A DNA stretch of 64,000 nt from Dryocosmus kuriphilus (lineage: Eukaryota > Arthropoda > Insecta > Hymenoptera > Cynipidae): contig CM076193.1 in assembly GCA_038277395.1 (NCBI GenBank), positions 95,123,583 to 95,187,582 on the forward strand. The letters are read 5' to 3'. How positions within the stretch are numbered: position 1 is the stretch's first letter; each line of letters opens with the position of its first letter. Below, in pieces: positions 42,141 to 53,300 of the stretch. The position numbers were made by a program, and so were the translations under genes. The notes under the pieces were generated by a model that was given only the letters and a program-made list of their open reading frames with translations, had not been told where the DNA came from and ran no database searches.

Positions 42141-43547
42141 ATTAAAATCTTTAAACAAAATCTATTGGGTTATCTTACGACAATCGATCTCCAGAAAGCA
42201 CATACATGCATAATAAAAATCGTTCAGCTTCAAGTATTTTCAAACGGATTAGAAACGCTAGAATCCAAGCAAATCGTCAAAAGGAATATAACTGCACGTG
42301 CTCCTTTCCTTGACGTGGAAGGTATTCTCAGGGTCGGAGGTGGGCTTAGTCAATCTGAACTTCATTATTCTAGGAAACATCCAGCCCTCCTGCCTCAAGA
42401 TAGCATTGTAACAAATCTCATAATTCGCTAGAAACATTTAAATCTCTTTCACGCAGGTACACAAGCTACTCTTAACGCCACTCGCGAACTCTATTGGATT
42501 ATCCACGGAAAAAATACCGTCAAGGGCATAATTCGACAATGTGTTACTTGTTGTCGCGCAACACCACAAACCCCAAACTATATCATGGGAAATCTTCAAA
42601 AAAATCGGACCATCTTTAAGAGGGCTTTTTTGCAATCCGGAATCGATTTTTGCGGTCCGTTTTTCATTAAGGAAAAGAAATTTCAGAATCGGAAGCAGAT
42701 CAAGATCTACGTCTGCGTTTTTTTATGTTTTGCGACAAAGGCTGTACACATTGAAATTGTCAGCGATCTAACTTCCGAAGCCTTTTTGGCTTTTTTGACT
42801 AAATTTTTTTCAAAACGCGGAAAAAGCTCAGACATTTATTGCGATAACGCCACCAACTTTGTAGGGGCAAAAAACGAACTGGCCAAAATTTCAGAATTCT
42901 TAACATCTCAAAAATTTAACTCAACAATCTCTCGTATACTTGTCAATCATCACATCAATTGGCATTTCACACCCCCACGTTCCTCTCACTTTGGTGGACT
43001 CTGGGAAGCGGTGGTAAAATCATTCAAGTACCATCTAGTACGTGTTATCGGGAATCAACTACTGACATATGAACAATTCACAACACTCGCTACGGAGATC
43101 GAAGCCATCCTGAACTCACGCCCTTTGAAACCACTTCCTTTAGATCCTAACGATCTAGCCTTCTTATCTCCTGGTCACTTTCTCATAGGTGACTCTTTGA
43201 CTGGTATGCCAGAACACGATTTAACAGGCTTGCCTTCAGGTCGGCTATCACCTTGGCAACAAGTCCAACAGATGAAGCAACATTTTTGGACTCGCTGGCA
43301 CAAGGAATACTTACATGAATTGAATGTGCGTAAAAAGTGGCACAAGGGTTCCACAACTGATATCAAAATCGGCACTATTGTAACGCTTCGGGACGACAAA
43401 TTGCCTCAAATGCGTTGGACTCTCGGTCGTATTATCGCCACTCGTCCAGGAGCGGATGGGATCGTTCGTGTAGTCACAGTAAGGACTGCATTGGGCGAAT
43501 ACAATCGGAGTGTGAAGCTCATCTCTCCGCTGCCGATTGAAATTTAA
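42141..43547 (+). pseudogene. BEL/Pao integrase, mostly open
   Basis: Residues of the zinc-binding N-domain are readable (FHAGTQATL ... CVTCCRA, 42450-42566), preceded by a stop at 42429. From 42585 a 320-codon frame has the three catalytic acids in GIDFCGPF, YCDNATNF and GGLWEAVVKS. It ends in a DUF5641-type C-domain (SPGHFLIGDSL, RKKWHKG, GTIVTLRDD, RVVTVRTALGEYNR) and stops at 43547. All DDE positions look intact. The N-domain stop and lack of upstream pol mean no complete protein. Confidence 0.85.
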
Positions 43548-44740
43548 TTTTCTGTATATGCGTATAAAAATTGCAAAATTTTTCTATTTGTTCTCATCAA
43601 CTACGATTTTTTTTTTGCAATCTTATGTATCTACTATATGTCTATGTTAATCATGTACTTATAAGCTTCTTATCTATTCTTCAAATCTTATCATGTTCGA
43701 AGCTATCGTTTATTCGTTTATTGATTCATCTTTCAACCTTAAGAATAATTGAAATAACTAAGTGCATAATCACTACCGTAATCAAACTTTATTGAACCGA
43801 TTGTTCAAAAGGGCCAGCATGTTGAGATTTACAGATCTCCAGATTTTAAGATTAGAATTTACAATTTCAAATAGCTGTCCTGAAACGTGCTCTTACACGC
43901 TTTCTCGAAATAAGTTTGTGATTCATTCCTCTAGTAAATCTTACTTTCTACAAACGTTTCAAATGCTAGGGGTTTATTATGTCTCGACACTAAATCTTTA
44001 GGAACGTGTACCCCAGCGGCTTTGAAGGTCAGCATTGTAATGAAGATTGTAACGAAGACAACCATCTGCCCATTATCTGTCATCACCTAACTTTGTCTAA
44101 ACTGAGAAAACCTCTTCGGAATTTTCCGCCTTTTCTTCGAGCCTTTTCGAGAATTGTTTACGCCTCAGGCCCTGGGGTTTAACGCCACCTTTGTATTTCT
44201 AAAATCCGCGCTTCAGCTTTCCTGTAACTAACCTACGCTAAGCAGTCGAGTTCCGAAACCGAATGTAATACCATCTTTTTTCCAAGCCCTATTTTCTGTA
44301 TCTCTGTACATTTCGTTTAATTTTAATTAAATATGTTTAGCTACAAAACGGTTAGAAATGCTATTATTCACCTAACTTCTCCTATTATTAATAGTATACA
44401 AAAAAACATTTTGGTACTGCTCCAATATAAAACAAAAATAGCGGTAAGCAGCACGACCGAAAGATACATCACCAATATCAATGTGTCTTATCATTCTCTC
44501 TCAGTCCACTAGTTTAACTTTTCTATTTCAGAGCTATTCGAAACATAAGCAAACATTATTTTGTAGTGAAATCGTTCTACTTTGTTATTATAATGGTATT
44601 TACTAACCATAAATTGTCATAAATTGAAAATTTAGAAACAATTTATAAAGCTGTAAACAATTTTGCTTTCTCATGGAGAGTGGTTTGTAATTATTTAAAT
44701 TTTAAAATCAACTTTTTTGACATATTTCTTTATAATTCGA
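43548..44740. other. possible 3' LTR of the BEL element, unresolved
   Basis: Directly follows pol. A 3' LTR is expected here but no matching 5' copy exists in the window to define it. No gene seen. Confidence 0.4.
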
Positions 44741-44775
44741 CGCTAGGAATTCAAAAATGCAGTTTTTAAAGAATG

Positions 44776-44791
44776 TGTGTGTGTGTGTGTA
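44776..44791. repeat. (GT)n microsatellite
   Basis: About 16 bp of alternating GT within AT-rich DNA. Confidence 0.85.
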
Positions 44792-44984
44792 ACTTTCTTC
44801 TGTTTACTATATCTTTAAAAGTAAAAGGGATATGATCATAAAATTTGGACAAATTGTAACTCCAATTGATATCCAGGTTTGACAACATTTTGAGCTAGAT
44901 CAGCTCATTAAAAGGGGTTTTTTTTGCATTAGAAATTTTAAAAAAATGTTTACCTTGTTTATATGATAAATTTTGTTTGTTTGA

Positions 44985-45250
44985 AATACAACAATACTAT
45001 ATCTGATTATTTGTTCGTTCTTCGAAACGCATCGATTGTCCTATTGTGGAACCTTTTATGATCTTTTAGTACCGATTTATGAAATTTAAAAAAAATCTTC
45101 TGTTTACATGAGTAAAAACTTTTTTTTATTAGGAATACTACAGTACTATATCTGATACATTTGTTCGCATCATTGAAATGCGTTGAATGGCCTACTGAAG
45201 AAACTTCTATGGCCTCTTATGATCTAGCGATACCGATTTATAAATGGGGT
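44985..45250. repeat. two diverged direct repeats
   Basis: TACTATATCTGAT...TTGTTCG...GAAACGCATCGA (44990-45040) recurs at 45145-45195, and ACCGATTTATGAA (about 45071) recurs at 45231. The unit is roughly 150-160 bp. Confidence 0.55.
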
Positions 45251-45431
45251 TGTTGCATGAATGTCAGATAATATATTTTTTTTAAATACTTTATTTCTTA
45301 CAAAAAAAAAATTTTTTAACAAAAGCAATGAAAACCCTATTCAAACAACTCTGTGCCCTTGAAACGTCACGTCCTGCATAGTGTTGAACTAATCAGAATA
45401 ATGCCTCATTTTCCCACAAAACATTCAAAAA

Positions 45432-46336
45432 GTATCTAGATGTATAAGTCTACTTACGGAAAGAACAGTGAATTAAAAAAATAATAATATTCGAGATACG
45501 TTTCGGCCCTAGGTGTGGACCCTCTTTAGTCAAAATTTATTTGTAAATCTGTAAGAGAACAAAATTGAAATTACAACAAGTTTTTAAAAAATGCAATTGA
45601 ACAAAAAATTAACCTTTTAATAGAAATTAACATTAAGAAGTGAAGTTATCTGTAAGGAAGACCCTCAGTTTTTATTTTAATATAAACGCGGGTGACATGT
45701 TAGACGTATAAAATTTAAAGCAAAGTAAAAGTGACAGAATAAATACTAAATAACCTCTGCTAATTGCTTGATGTCATCTGTGGATGACGGGCATACAGCT
45801 TACTTAATATATTTTTTTAAATGTACATATTTAGAAGAGATTTTAGCAACGTTTTCTAAAACTTCTTGTAACCCAATATGTTCTGTTTTTTCATTCTGTT
45901 TGTTACCGCTGACATAATCTTTATCATGTTGTTTACTTCGTTCAACTCAGGTGAGTATCTAACTTTTATTGTATTTGACCTCCTGTTCAACGGCTTTATT
46001 ATTATACTCTTACTCTGTCACTTTTACTCTACTTAAAATTCTATACGTCTAACATGTCATTCTCGCCTAAAATAAAAAAACAGAGGGTCTTCCTTATACA
46101 TAACCTCACTTCTTAATGATAATTTCTATTAAATCGTTAAGTTTTTGTTCAATTAATTTTTTTTTAACTTATAATTTCAATTTTGTTCTTTTACTCTTAC
46201 AGATTTACAAATAAATTTTGACTGAAGACGGTCCACACCTAGGGCCGAAACGTCTCTCGTATATTATTATTTTTTTCTTTTTTTAATTTACTGAGCTTTC
46301 TACAAGAAGACTTGTACATCTAAATATTTACGAGGT
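45432..46336. mobile_element. fold-back element, ~905 bp, with GAAACG motif in each arm
   Basis: Arms of about 320 bp (45432-45750 and 46015-46336) are inverted copies with a spacer of about 265 bp. Outer words TCTAGATGTATAAGTC and TTTAGATGTACAAGTC pair. Each arm holds CCGAAACGT preceded by a GGTCC/GGGCC stem and CTRAAGA. In the plus-reading right arm: CTGAAGA 46222-46228, stem 46229-46246, GAAA 46247-46250. No ORF. Confidence 0.8.
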
Positions 46337-46552
46337 CGAGAATTGATCACATATTCAAAAAGTATACCTTTTAAACATTCAAAAGAAAATTTAAAGTTAT
46401 TGGAAAAAACTTTTCTTTTGAGTAATAACATTGAATGTTTAGTGTTCTTCTATTTTCACTAGAAGAAAGAAATATTTAAAAATTAAAATTTCTTGTTAGC
46501 GATAAAAATTCTGAAAAGATAACTTAAAATATATTTTAAAAATTCTTCAACA

Positions 46553-47340
46553 AAACAATTATCCTCTTGTCCTTATTGATAGTGTCATCAAAGAACGTAT
46601 CCACGAAATTTACAACAGCTCAATTATCAATAACAAAAACAAAACAAAATGGTTAAATTCTTATAATAAGAATGACATAAAAGTCACTTAACCTTATATC
46701 CAAGGTCTTACTCAAAGACTTAAGACTTCTTTAAAAAAAATTTAATATCAATGTCTATTTTAAAAACAACCATAGTATAAATAATTTTATTTTCAATAAA
46801 AAAGATCTGGACAATGTAGAAAATCAATCTGGTCGATGATTAAAAAACAGAATTTCAGAACACAAACATGACTGTCAGATTGGAAATTTAAACATTTCGT
46901 TTTAAATTTCCCGCTATCTCATCTATGGTTATTTGAAAATTAGATTTAATTTAGTTTCCATTGCCATATTGTAAACACTTCTCACAATCGTTGTGTATTT
47001 TGTTGTATGTACGCCGACAGCACGTTCTGTTTCAACATACTCAAAATGTAATATTCGGATAATGAGAGTCTCTCCAATTTTTGAGACTTTAATTTACACT
47101 TTTATACTAATATTTTAGAAATGTGGTTTTATTTTTTCCACTATTTATATCAATTTGACTAATTGTGACCATCGAAAATTTTAACAGGTACATATTGTTT
47201 TTTCCTATTATTATTATATTCTAATATTTACAAAAATGTTAAGTAGCCTCTTAAACAGTCTTATATTTTAATTTTTAACAGATCATTAACTATCTATTTC
47301 CTGAAGAAGACCAGCAACCTTGTTCGATACGTTGAATGAA
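46553..47340 (+). mobile_element. Penelope-like element fragment
   Basis: Mixed frames give NYPLVLIDSVIKERIH, then PYIQGLTQRLKTSLKKFNI (the last part in a shifted frame) and VYFKNNHSINNFIF. After a gap, GR, a stop, then LKNRISEHKHDC (46831-46875). This is the C-terminal region of Penelope-like proteins, the last part being the end of the GIY-YIG nuclease (QTGR.LK.RI.EHK). The 3' flank ends in CCTGAAGAAGACC ... CGATACGTTGAATGAATAAA (47297-47340). Several stops; inactive. Confidence 0.7.
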
Positions 47341-48272
47341 TAAATTTTAAAGTTACATAGCAAACTTGAATTTTTTGTTATTTAAACTGGCTGTCAAGAG
47401 CAACGAAAAATCTATTATTTATACATATATACTCGTATATAGCCGAAGAAACAAGATTTATATCTCATCAAAATATCTACGTTATTTTAATCTATTAAGA
47501 CCCATGAGGATACAACAAAATGTATTGACTATATTGACCGTACTATTAGTTGTATTGATTTTATTAACATTAATGTAAATCGTACGAAATTATTCATCTA
47601 TAGTCAAGTTAGTACCCTGCAAAATTCAGGTCCCGCCCAGTCCCGTCAGACCGCCCGGGCCCGTGGTTACTGCAGACAGTCCCCCACCATTGCACCATAC
47701 CCCTCCAGCCGTACCAATGGATCAAACGAACTATATTGACGCCACTTTGTCGCGTCTTGACCATTACGCCCTATAAACTTGCGCCCCAAACGGGCTAATA
47801 TATAAATATATATGACAGGGAGAAGTTTTAGAAACTCTGAAAAAATGAGGTATTAATCTAACACTTACTTCTTACGAATTTTCCTTTCACACTTTTTTAC
47901 CAGGCTTAAGACTGTCAGCAAAATAAAAATATGCTGGCATGTTTAAAAAATGCTATCACTGGATGTGAATTTCCATACATTATCTGCAGTTTACTATTAC
48001 CATTCACATAAGCTGCTACCACTACCTTTGTTAATAATTAATTATATTTATTCACCTCGAATAGCACAGTGAGAGGATGTCAGTCGTGAGAGCGAACCCG
48101 ATTTATACTCTGCGATTTTCACTTTAAGGAACTCATGCTTTTCACGAGAATCTTAATCTTGATACTTATACGGCAGGTAAACGCTGTTGCGTTTGATGTC
48201 CGTCTCACTTTGCTTTACTAACAATACTTCCATGCATTTAGAAAGAGGAGAGTGTTGACGTTGATGATAAAA
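47341..48272. other. no gene recognised
   Basis: The ORF at 47366-47578 has no motif. A GC-rich patch at 47630-47790 is unlike its surroundings but I cannot assign it. Confidence 0.35.
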
Positions 48273-49390
48273 CTAACTGTTGTAATTTGAGTTGATGAAA
48301 GACTCGCATGCATTTGTTGTTCTTTTAAGATTCGCAGTTGGTTTGGCCCACATTGTTGGCGGGAATCGAGAATGGAAGTGAACATAATTGTCAACTAAAT
48401 AATCCAAAAATTTTCTTACTCTATCGTCGTTTGGAATTATTTCCATCAGATCAAATGCAAAACAATCTACAACTTCATTGATGGCTTCAGCTACATCTCC
48501 ATTTTCATCTACAATTTCATACGCGTTTAAAAAAACGAGGACAAAGCAAGCTCGCAACCACTTGCTTATGTCACACTTTTTATTTCTATATTCGATACTC
48601 AAGCCTAATTCTTGTACTTTACGAAACCACGATTGACCTAAGTGAAAACAGCCAATAATTTCTGCAGAAGGCCAAACTTTTTTCATTGCATTATGAATCG
48701 CGACTTCAAAATCTCCAACAAACTTTTTAGAAATCAAGAGAAATCCTTTTTCTGAACAGATTTTCAGAAGATTTTTCAAACAATTTCCATAAGTCGATTG
48801 AAGTTTATTTCTTAATAAGAAAAAAGCTAATGGAATATAGTGCCCATTAAAATATCCATGAATTGTGAATAATTGAAAGAAAAACTCTGGAGAATAATCA
48901 AATGTACCATTAATATAAAGGCGTTCAGCTTTCGTTAAAAATTTCAAATTTCTGTCAGTTGCAAAGATAACAATATTCAATTTAGAATCATTCATTTGAA
49001 CTAACTCTTCACGCTTTCCATCAGAAGCTAGTACTTTATGTTTACTAAACTGAACCTATCCACTTCCAATGACAGCTGGCCAGGCTCATTTGTTATTTCT
49101 TTCAATTCACATACCATATCATCTACCAAATCCTTCTGACTGATACCGTAGTTATGATTAAAACCTTCAAAAGTGATTACATGTGGTGATTCCTCAGAAG
49201 TTTAAAAAAAAAAAGCTTAACATTACCTACTCGCACACCACCATCGCTTTTTACCAGAAGCTAAATATCTTTATGTTGACCAAAGTTAAACCACTTGACT
49301 ATACAAGCATACGCTGCCCACGCTGACTTATCATTTCTTTTAAAACAACGGACTGCAGAAAAAGACATGACTTCAGTTTTTACTTACAGT
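48273..49390 (-). pseudogene. MULE transposase, core plus decayed N-terminal part
   Basis: The intact stretch 48273-48995 (240 residues) has the MULE DDE core: INGTFDYSPEFFFQLFTIHG with the first aspartate, LISKKFVGDFEVAIHNAMKK with the second, and AEIIGCFHLGQSWFRKVQ. Then comes a helical insertion region with YLVDNY and MWAKPTANLKRTTNACESF. Upstream (48996-49390, minus strand) frames with stops include MSFSAVRCFKRNDKSAWAAY and TFEGFNHNYGISQKDLV, probably the decayed N-terminus. MULE transposases cut and paste Mutator-like elements. The C-terminus is missing after CESF. Confidence 0.8.
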
Positions 49391-49689
49391 ATCCCTTGAA
49401 TCTCTGCTAGGCTTTTTTCAAATCACTGAATCAGCTTTGATAAAAATCTGTTTTGGAGAGGTTTTAGAAGTCTTTCAAATGACCAACAAACTGTACTGAA
49501 CTGTTGCAAGTTCTTCAATCGGCTGATTCTCTCCATTTCCATATATTTCAAAACTTGTACTAACAAGGTACAAAATATACAAATCCTCTCCTTCACGTCA
49601 CGACCAAATAATGTCAATATAGTTGGCTTGGTTCTTGCGGCTAAGGGGTATGGTGCGAGGGTGTAAGACTGTCTGTCGTCACGTGTCAA

Positions 49690-50285
49690 GCTGGCACAAC
49701 CACATTATCATATTCAAATTTTTTTTATATCATAATTTAGTGCTCATTTAGTGCTAATTTTGTACCATAATCGTAAATTTTGTGCTTTTGAATTTTTTGA
49801 AAAAACATGCGGTTGAGCTGGCTTGACGTCAAGCTGGCACAAACACACATGAAAAATGTAACAATCGCATTTTTCAATATTGCATAATTTAGTGCTCATT
49901 TAGTGCTAATTTTGTACCATAATCGACAATTTTTTGCTTTTGAATTTTTCGAAGAAATATGTGATCGCGCTGGCTTGACATCAAGCCGGCACGACCACCC
50001 ATGAAAAAAAATGAAAAAATCGCTTTTTTCAATATTGCGTAATTTAGTATTAATTTTTGACCATAATTGAAAAGTTTGTGTTTTGAATTTTTCAAGAAAA
50101 CGTGTAATCGCGCTGGCCTGACGTCAAGCTGGCACGGTCACACATTACAAAAAAGGCAAAAATCGCATTTTTTGTTATTGCATAATTTAGTGCTCATTTA
50201 GTACTAATTTTGTACCATAATCGCAAATTTTTTGCGTTTGAATTTTTCGAGAAAACATGCGATAGCGTTGATTTAGTATCAGATG
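49690..50285. repeat. ~140-bp subterminal tandem repeats, left arm
   Basis: About four units of: TGACGTCAAGCTGGCAC, a short A-rich part, ATAATTTAGTGCTCATTTAG, TGCTAATTTTGTACCATAAT, then TTTGAATTTTTCGA. Each unit contains the palindrome TTGACGTCAA. Confidence 0.85.
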
Positions 50286-50969
50286 CAGTACACCAAAACT
50301 AGACTCGAATTTTGTTGAGACATTATGAAACATATGTATTCTTTTTGAATTAAAAAAAGTTTGAGTTTTTTTCCAAAAAATATGCGGAGTACTTTTTAAA
50401 AAATGCGTTTTTGAAAATACTCAAAAAAATGGTTCAAAATATCAAAGCATTGAAAAGAAAGTTTCTTGTAGGCGCTTTTGAGGAGAAATTTTTTAAATCG
50501 AATCTCTGATACTCAAACCAGACTAGTGGTCCCTTGTCAAATGCTAGAACTTAGCTGAAATCGAGATGAACGGAGGTTTCTACGGGAAAGTCTTCCCAAG
50601 GGCATATGAAAACATTATCCGACCTTCCAATAACCTGAAAACATTAGGAAAGATGTTCAATTAACAATTAAATGCATTTTTTCAAATTTCGAACCTGTTT
50701 TTGAGGGAAGAAGGTTAAATGTCTCAAAAATGATGCGATTTATGATGAAATGTTACTGATGCTTTTTTGTTAAGAATAAAAAAATCTACAAGAGCCATGT
50801 GCTTTTGAAACTTAGATTTTTTTCCTCGAAAAATGAACTATTTTTCTCCAAAAAAGTAATGTTTAAACAATTGCTTTAATTTGTTCTTGAAAATTATTTT
50901 AGATAATCTTAGACTTGACATTTCAAACTTTCATTTAAAAAAAAATTTGACCAAAATCGATCAAATTGT

Positions 50970-51640
50970 TGTTTCTCAATGTATTAGTTAATTAAGCTAT
51001 TACTTTTTTATAACGATTCTTCAGTCTGTATCTAATAAACTAAGGATCCTAGTATCGACCAAACTGGCATCAATGGAAAGATATAGATGGTAACTTTCAT
51101 ATTCAGTCATATAAGGTAAATATTTTTCATTTTTATAAATAACTGTAGCTGCTTTAAAAAAAATCGAAATTTTATGCTTATAAACAATTAAGTTATTTCG
51201 GTTTCTTTTAACGCTACAACAACGAAAATAACAGGAATGTAAAGCAGGCGCAAGGGCCTACATTTAAAAATACAATTTGTTTCATACGACCAATACGTGC
51301 TGAGATATAACTACCTTAACGGGTCTATTGATTACAGGTGCGCAAGTGCAGGTACAGCGAAGCCAAAATGTTAATTACTCGTTGAAATTCTATCTGTTTC
51401 TTCGTTAACGGGCAATATGATTGAATCAGAAGATCGTTTCGAATTACAAGAAAATACGTTCAAAAACGTGACTGTAATTTCATTCCGCCAGGTGAAAATT
51501 TGGTAACATTTCGTCAAAAAAGTTCATTCAAACTTGAGCGCGCTGAACTAAAATAGTTTCAAGAAAAGAAAAAAAATGACTGTATTTTCCTTCTTTGTTA
51601 ACATAAAAAGTTCATTCAAAGACTTTTTTAGACTACTTTT
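50970..51640. repeat. arm segment shared with 5.46-5.79 kb
   Basis: TAATTAAGCTATTACTTTTT... through TCGAAATTTTATGCTTATAA matches 5460-5690, and CAAACTTGAGCGCGCTGAAC matches about 5694-5713. The latter is inverted near 53795-53820 in the right arm. Confidence 0.75.
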
Positions 51641-52029
51641 GTCATCCTAAAGCTAATCCCGATATCAAATTTAAAAAAATTATAACAAACTCAAAAGTTA
51701 TACACAATTAAATAAACATGTATTTTTTTGTGCAAAAATAAGCGTTTAGTGATTAATATTGAAGTACTAGTGAACACACGTTACTTTTAATAGCACTAAA
51801 TTGCTATAAGTTAAAAAAAGTGTTAATTATTTGTTAATTAAATGTAAAAAAAAACGGATAAATAAACAAAAAATGTTATTTTTTCATTTTTTTTAGGAAA
51901 CTTTCATTTGATTTCAAAAATTATTTTAATGCTTATAAAAAAAAAATTGTTTACACAAATTTTTCAGGAAATAAAGGTTGAGACATAAATAAATGTGTTT
52001 TCTTATTTTAAAAAAATTTTAATGCGTCT

Positions 52030-52345
52030 GGTCACCTAATCTCTCTGTCAATCCGGTCTATCCAGCAAGTTAACTTTGTCTATTATTTCTAGAGTATCTA
52101 GTGGGATAGGGGCATGACTGAATGTATTTTTCGGCGATGGACTTTTCGTTCCCGACCTGAAATTTGCAAGATGGGATCTACAGATAATGACCCTTCCTAA
52201 CAAACCCCTCTCGGGAACGAACGTCCCCACCACTGCCCGACCAGACACGGCTGACCCCCGCAAATGTCTTGTGCCTCGGCCTCTTGGGCTGTGGAACATG
52301 AATGGGAAATTGGGGATTATGTGTTTACATTGCGTAATATACGAC
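52030..52345. repeat. inner arm, GC-rich, left copy
   Basis: The inverted copy of 53045-53300, almost base for base over 200 bp. The frames read MFHSPRGRGTRHLRGSAVSG in both, so the apparent ORFs are a property of the repeat. It is the most GC-rich and best conserved part of the arms. Confidence 0.8.
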
Positions 52346-52877
52346 TTATGAATTGGGTTTAATGAACGACTACAAAGATAAAAAATCGGAAGTAGGTAAA
52401 TGGTTGCGTGCTTGCTTCTGCCTTGTGTTTCTGGACGAGGAGGAAGTATTAGATTGTTTCGTTTTCGATCTAATGCCTATCAAACCCAGAGATGCACGGG
52501 CAACTCAATTTGCAGATTATTTAGTGGATAATTATCTTGCAAATGATTCCACTTATCCACCCTACATGTGGGCAGAAGCAAGTGCGGAATTAAATAAAAC
52601 CACGAATGCTTGTGAATCCTTCCATTCTCACTTTAATCAATCGTTTTATCAAACTCATCCAAATATTTTCCAGTTCTTGGAAGTTCTGAAAGAAGTCCAG
52701 CTCCAAACCCACATTAAAAGTAACAGTATTCATTTGCCCTACAAATTTCAGAACTCTGCATCACAGCACAAGCATTCGTTTGTTTTAAATCAAATCGAGA
52801 TTTACCAAAGGAAAGAAGTTTCGCGATTAGCTTTCATTAAAACTGTCTCATATTATTATGGCAAAGCCCAAAAGTAA
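52346..52877 (+). pseudogene. captured MULE transposase segment
   Basis: A 174-codon open frame starting near ELGLMNDYKDKKSEVGKWLR corresponds to the C-terminal half of MULE transposase. KWLRACF, DCFVFDLMPI, FADYLVDNYL, PPYMWAEASAEL and TTNACESF align with the equivalent stretches at 48273-48600, with a deletion of about 15 residues after LDEEE. It continues beyond the point where the 48-kb copy stops (HFNQSF, FLEVLKEVQLQTH) to TAA at about 52877. The DDE catalytic part is absent, so it cannot transpose anything. It fills the single-copy centre of the fold-back element. Confidence 0.8.
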
Positions 52878-53044
52878 TTTTTTGTAGAATTACAGGGTGT
52901 GTGTAGTGTAAAATAAAAATATAATATGTATGTAAAATATAATGTATATCATGTAAATATAAAATGTATGTAGTGTAAATATATTGTAAATAAATGTATC
53001 ATATATGTATATGTATTGACATGTGGATTAGGCCTACTGGGGAT

Positions 53045-53300
53045 AGTCGTATATTACGCAATGTAAACACATAATCCCCAATTTCCCATTCATGTTCCAC
53101 AGCCCAAGAGGCCGAGGCACAAGACATTTGCGGGGGTCAGCCGTGTCTGGTCGGGCAGTGGTGGGGACGTTCGTTCCCGAGAGGGGTTCGTTAGGAAGGG
53201 TCAATATCTGTAGATCCCATCTGGAAAATTTCAGGTCGGGAACGAAAAGTCCACTGCTCGTATTTTTGTGGTCAGCGGGTGCCTTCTCGCCCCCCGCACA
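53045..53300. repeat. inner arm, GC-rich, right copy
   Basis: Begins TCGTATATTACGCAATGTAA, the inverted counterpart of 52325-52345, and runs through the GC-rich segment. Minor differences from the left copy (for example CTCGTA after AGTCCACTG) mark its end at about 53260. Confidence 0.8.

Larger units (their letters stand above)
40071..43547 (+). mobile_element. BEL/Pao LTR retrotransposon pol region, degenerate
   Basis: Protease tail, RT, RNase H and integrase follow in the BEL order (integrase last). Gag and the main part of the protease are missing, so the 5' part is truncated, and no LTR pair was identified (candidate 3' LTR sequence may lie at 43.56-44.3 kb). Stops interrupt the first three domains, whereas the integrase from 42585 is open for 320 codons. 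Confidence 0.9.

Noticed and set aside
33895..43547. Single LTR element joining the 33.9-kb LTR, the gag at 38.3 kb and the BEL pol at 40 kb
   Set aside because: The second LTR-like copy at 39720 lies between gag and pol after a purine tract, which places pol outside that element.
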